In this document: piece by piece, positions 10,720 through 12,898 of the stretch | How positions within the stretch are numbered: position 1 is the stretch's first letter | How the letters are laid out: every line of letters starts with the position of its first letter | From: an uncultured Saprospiraceae bacterium | GTDB lineage: Bacteria; Bacteroidota; Bacteroidia; Chitinophagales; Saprospiraceae | Direction of reading: 5' to 3' | Length of the DNA: 12,898 bases | Assembly: GCA_937864255.1 (NCBI GenBank) | Contig: CALMIT010000851.1 | Location: 1-12,898, forward strand | Position numbers and translations under genes: made by a program | Notes under the pieces: model-generated | Seen by the model: only the letters and a program-made list of their open reading frames with translations | Databases searched by the model: none | Told to the model about the DNA's origin: nothing

Positions 10720-12898
10720 ATGCTCAATTTTATCACCAATCCGCTCAAAAAACTCTTCGGGACCAAATATGATCGCGACGCGGCTATTTACCAGCCTTAC
10801 GTTGATTTGATAAACGAGGCTTTCGAAAAGCTGCAAAATCTCAGCAACGACGAACTGCGCAACAAAACGCTCGAATTTAGAAAAGCTATCGCCGACCACC
10901 TTGCCGGAATAGACGAAGACATAAAAACGCTCACCGCCCAGGCGCTCGAAACGGAGGATATTTATCAAAAAGAAAATCTTTTTAAGGAAATTGACGGCTT
11001 GAAAGAAGAGCGCGACAAAGAACTGGAAGTTATTTTAAAAGAAATACTTCCCGATGCTTTCGCTGTGGTAAAAGAAACTGCCCGCCGCTTCAAAGAAAAT
11101 AGTACGATTACGGTCACCGCTACCGATTTTGACAGAAATCTTGCCGCTATGCCTGGCAAATCTTACGTGAAAATAGAAGGTGAAAAAGCCATTTGGAAAA
11201 ACCAGTGGATGGCAGCAGGCGGACAAATCACCTGGAATATGATGCATTACGATGTGCAGCTTATTGGCGGGATGGTACTGCACGACGGAAAAATTGCGGA
11301 GATGCAAACGGGTGAAGGTAAAACGCTGGTGAGCACCTTACCTGCTTACCTCAACGGCTTATCCGGTCAGGGTGTCCACATCATTACGGTGAACGATTAC
11401 CTGGCAAGGCGCGACGCCGAATGGAACGGCCCGATTTTCGAATTTTTGTTTTTGACGGTGGATTGTATTGACAAATACCGCCCGCACTCGGCTGATAGAA
11501 AAAGAGCCTATGATTGCGATATCACTTATGGTACAAACAATGAGTTCGGGTTTGATTACTTGCGCGATAATATGGTGCGCAGTTCGGATGAAATGGTGCA
11601 GCGCAAACACCATTTTGCAATGGTGGATGAGGTGGACTCGGTATTGATTGACGACGCGCGTACGCCGCTTATTATTTCCGGCCCCGTGGAAGCCGGCGAA
11701 GAAGAACAACTTTATATTGACCTGAAATCGCACGTAGAGCGACTCATCGCTGTGCAGCGAAAACTGGCTACCGATTATTTGGCGGAAGCCAAAAAACTTG
11801 TCAATGAAGGTATCACCGGCTATGCCGAAGGAGAAGCGGGGATGGCGCTCTTGCGCGTACACCGGGCTTTGCCGAAATATCGCCCTTTGATCAAATTTTT
11901 GAGCGAAGAAGGCGTCAAAGTGATGCTTCAGAAAGCGGAAAACCATTATATGCAGGAGCAAAATAAAAATATGCACTTGGTGGATGAGCCGCTTTATTTT
12001 ACCATAGACGAAAAAAACAGGAATGTAGAACTGACAGAAGCGGGCGCCGAATATCTGGCGCGCGGATTTGACGATACACATTTTTTCATCATGCCTGAAA
12101 TTGGATCACGCCTCACAGAAATAGATGCGGACGACACGCTTTCTAAAAAAGAAAAAGAAGAAGCGCGCATCAGACTCTCCCAGGAATTTTCTGTAAAATC
12201 TCGTCGCCTCCACGCAGTACACCAACTTTTAAAAGCCTACACACTTTTTGAAATTGATGAAGAATACGTGGTAATAGACGGCCAGGTAAAAATCGTAGAT
12301 GAGCAAACCGGACGTATGATGGAAGGGCGCCGTTATTCTGACGGCTTGCATCAGGCGCTCGAGGCGAAGGAAAATGTGAAAGTGGGCGAAACCACGCAAA
12401 CCTACGCCACTATCACTTTACAAAACTATTTCCGGATGTTTCACAAATTAGGCGGTATGACCGGTACAGCCGAAACAGAAGCGGGAGAGTTTTGGGAAAT
12501 TTACAAACTGGATGTCGTGGCGATTCCAACCAACCGGCAAGTGATAAGAAAGGACATGGAAGATTTGGTCTTTAAAACGGCGAAAGAAAAATTCAACGCC
12601 GTAATAGACGAAATCGAACGTATGCAGGAGGCAGGGCGCCCCACTTTGGTGGGTACTACTTCGGTAGATATTTCCGAAAAGCTGAGCCGTATGATGCAAC
12701 TGCGGGGTATGGCGCATAATGTATTGAATGCCAAACAGCATCAGCGGGAAGCCGAGATAGTAGCAGAAGCCGGGCAGGCCGGTAAAGTGACGATAGCTAC
12801 CAATATGGCCGGTCGTGGTACGGACATCAAACTGGGACCAGGCGTTCGTGAGGCGGGAGGTCTCGCTATCATTGGTACTGAAAGACACGAATCCAGAC
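10720..12898 (+). CDS. secA: Preprotein translocase ATPase SecA (partial: C-terminus outside window)
   Basis: The motor that pushes unfolded proteins through SecYEG, on which every exported protein in this window depends. The frame is open for 726 codons and runs off the right edge. Walker A is GEGKT (198-202) in MQTGEGKTLV; Walker B is VDEVD (302-306) in FAMVDEVDSVLIDDART. The second ATPase domain has GGMTGTAETEAGEF and, near the edge, NMAGRGTDIKL (GRGTDI 698-703). Compared with E. coli SecA, the N-terminal region before Walker A is about 90 residues longer, with insertions near 68-100 and 125-165 (VTATDFDRNLAAMPGKSYVK, EGEKAIWKNQWMAAGGQI). This is typical of Bacteroidota SecA, which usually exceeds 1000 residues. 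The ATG at 10720 matches the SecA N-terminus (MLNFITNPLKKLFGTKYDRD). It follows a -7 element and a short leader. Confidence 0.98.
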   Translation, partial: MLNFITNPLKKLFGTKYDRDAAIYQPYVDLINEAFEKLQNLSNDELRNKTLEFRKAIADHLAGIDEDIKTLTAQALETEDIYQKENLFKEIDGLKEERDKELEVILKEILPDAFAVVKETARRFKENSTITVTATDFDRNLAAMPGKSYVKIEGEKAIWKNQWMAAGGQITWNMMHYDVQLIGGMVLHDGKIAEMQTGEGKTLVSTLPAYLNGLSGQGVHIITVNDYLARRDAEWNGPIFEFLFLTVDCIDKYRPHSADRKRAYDCDITYGTNNEFGFDYLRDNMVRSSDEMVQRKHHFAMVDEVDSVLIDDARTPLIISGPVEAGEEEQLYIDLKSHVERLIAVQRKLATDYLAEAKKLVNEGITGYAEGEAGMALLRVHRALPKYRPLIKFLSEEGVKVMLQKAENHYMQEQNKNMHLVDEPLYFTIDEKNRNVELTEAGAEYLARGFDDTHFFIMPEIGSRLTEIDADDTLSKKEKEEARIRLSQEFSVKSRRLHAVHQLLKAYTLFEIDEEYVVIDGQVKIVDEQTGRMMEGRRYSDGLHQALEAKENVKVGETTQTYATITLQNYFRMFHKLGGMTGTAETEAGEFWEIYKLDVVAIPTNRQVIRKDMEDLVFKTAKEKFNAVIDEIERMQEAGRPTLVGTTSVDISEKLSRMMQLRGMAHNVLNAKQHQREAEIVAEAGQAGKVTIATNMAGRGTDIKLGPGVREAGGLAIIGTERHESR

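Noticed and set aside
11359..12081. 240-codon open frame on the minus strand
   Set aside because: It is antisense to secA. The predicted product is His/Phe-rich with no domain, while the plus strand encodes conserved SecA motifs throughout.
12448..12888. 146-codon minus-strand frame
   Set aside because: It is antisense to the second ATPase domain of secA, with no credible protein features.

Overview
The window looks like a Bacteroidota chromosome segment. The signs are a type B T9SS (gliding-motility-associated) C-terminal domain, DUF3078 and DUF2911 proteins, a carboxypeptidase-regulatory-like domain protein, a SecA with Bacteroidota-type insertions, few visible Shine-Dalgarno sequences, and repeated copies of the Bacteroidota -7 promoter element TAnnTTTG. 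A Saprospirales or Chitinophagales relative is my best guess, but sequence reading alone cannot fix the order. I see no mobile elements, CRISPR arrays, tRNAs or rRNAs.

Layout, left to right. Positions 1-837 (-) hold the N-terminal part of a secreted alkaline phosphatase lipoprotein, cut by the window edge. A minus-strand terminator (921-957) separates it from a DUF3078 outer-membrane-type protein (1003-1962, -). Upstream lies a probable envelope-stress operon read leftwards: an ECF sigma factor with a TTG start (3165-3737), an 86-residue unrecognised protein (2899-3159), and a short MscS-type mechanosensitive channel (2043-2855). The 331-bp gap 3738-4068 contains an unexpected minus-strand terminator hairpin, preceded by a second G.U-rich hairpin and a promoter-like element. 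This looks like a small RNA or an attenuator leader for the sigma operon, and it is the most interesting non-coding signal here.

Two rightward genes follow: an exported M28-family metallopeptidase (4069-5529) and an exported DUF2911-plus-TPR protein (5596-6471). A perfect bidirectional terminator (6496-6535) separates them from a leftward carboxypeptidase-regulatory-like domain protein (6541-7206). A stand-alone LolD/MacB-type ABC ATPase (7343-7972, +) appears to be transcribed almost or fully leaderless. It converges, with an 8-bp gap, on a two-gene leftward operon: a lipoprotein (9726-10460) coupled by an ATGA overlap to a T9SS type B surface or secreted protein (7981-9729). A 259-bp regulatory gap with two dyads, a -7 element and a 10-codon upstream reading frame leads into secA (10720 to beyond the right edge, +).

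The common theme is the cell envelope: export (SecA), surface delivery (T9SS cargo), exported hydrolases, a mechanosensitive channel and an ECF sigma factor. Apart from the two short operons, the genes seem to be independently transcribed. No obviously new defence or biosynthetic system is present. The candidate novelty is the riboregulatory-looking leader and the small protein of the sigma operon.
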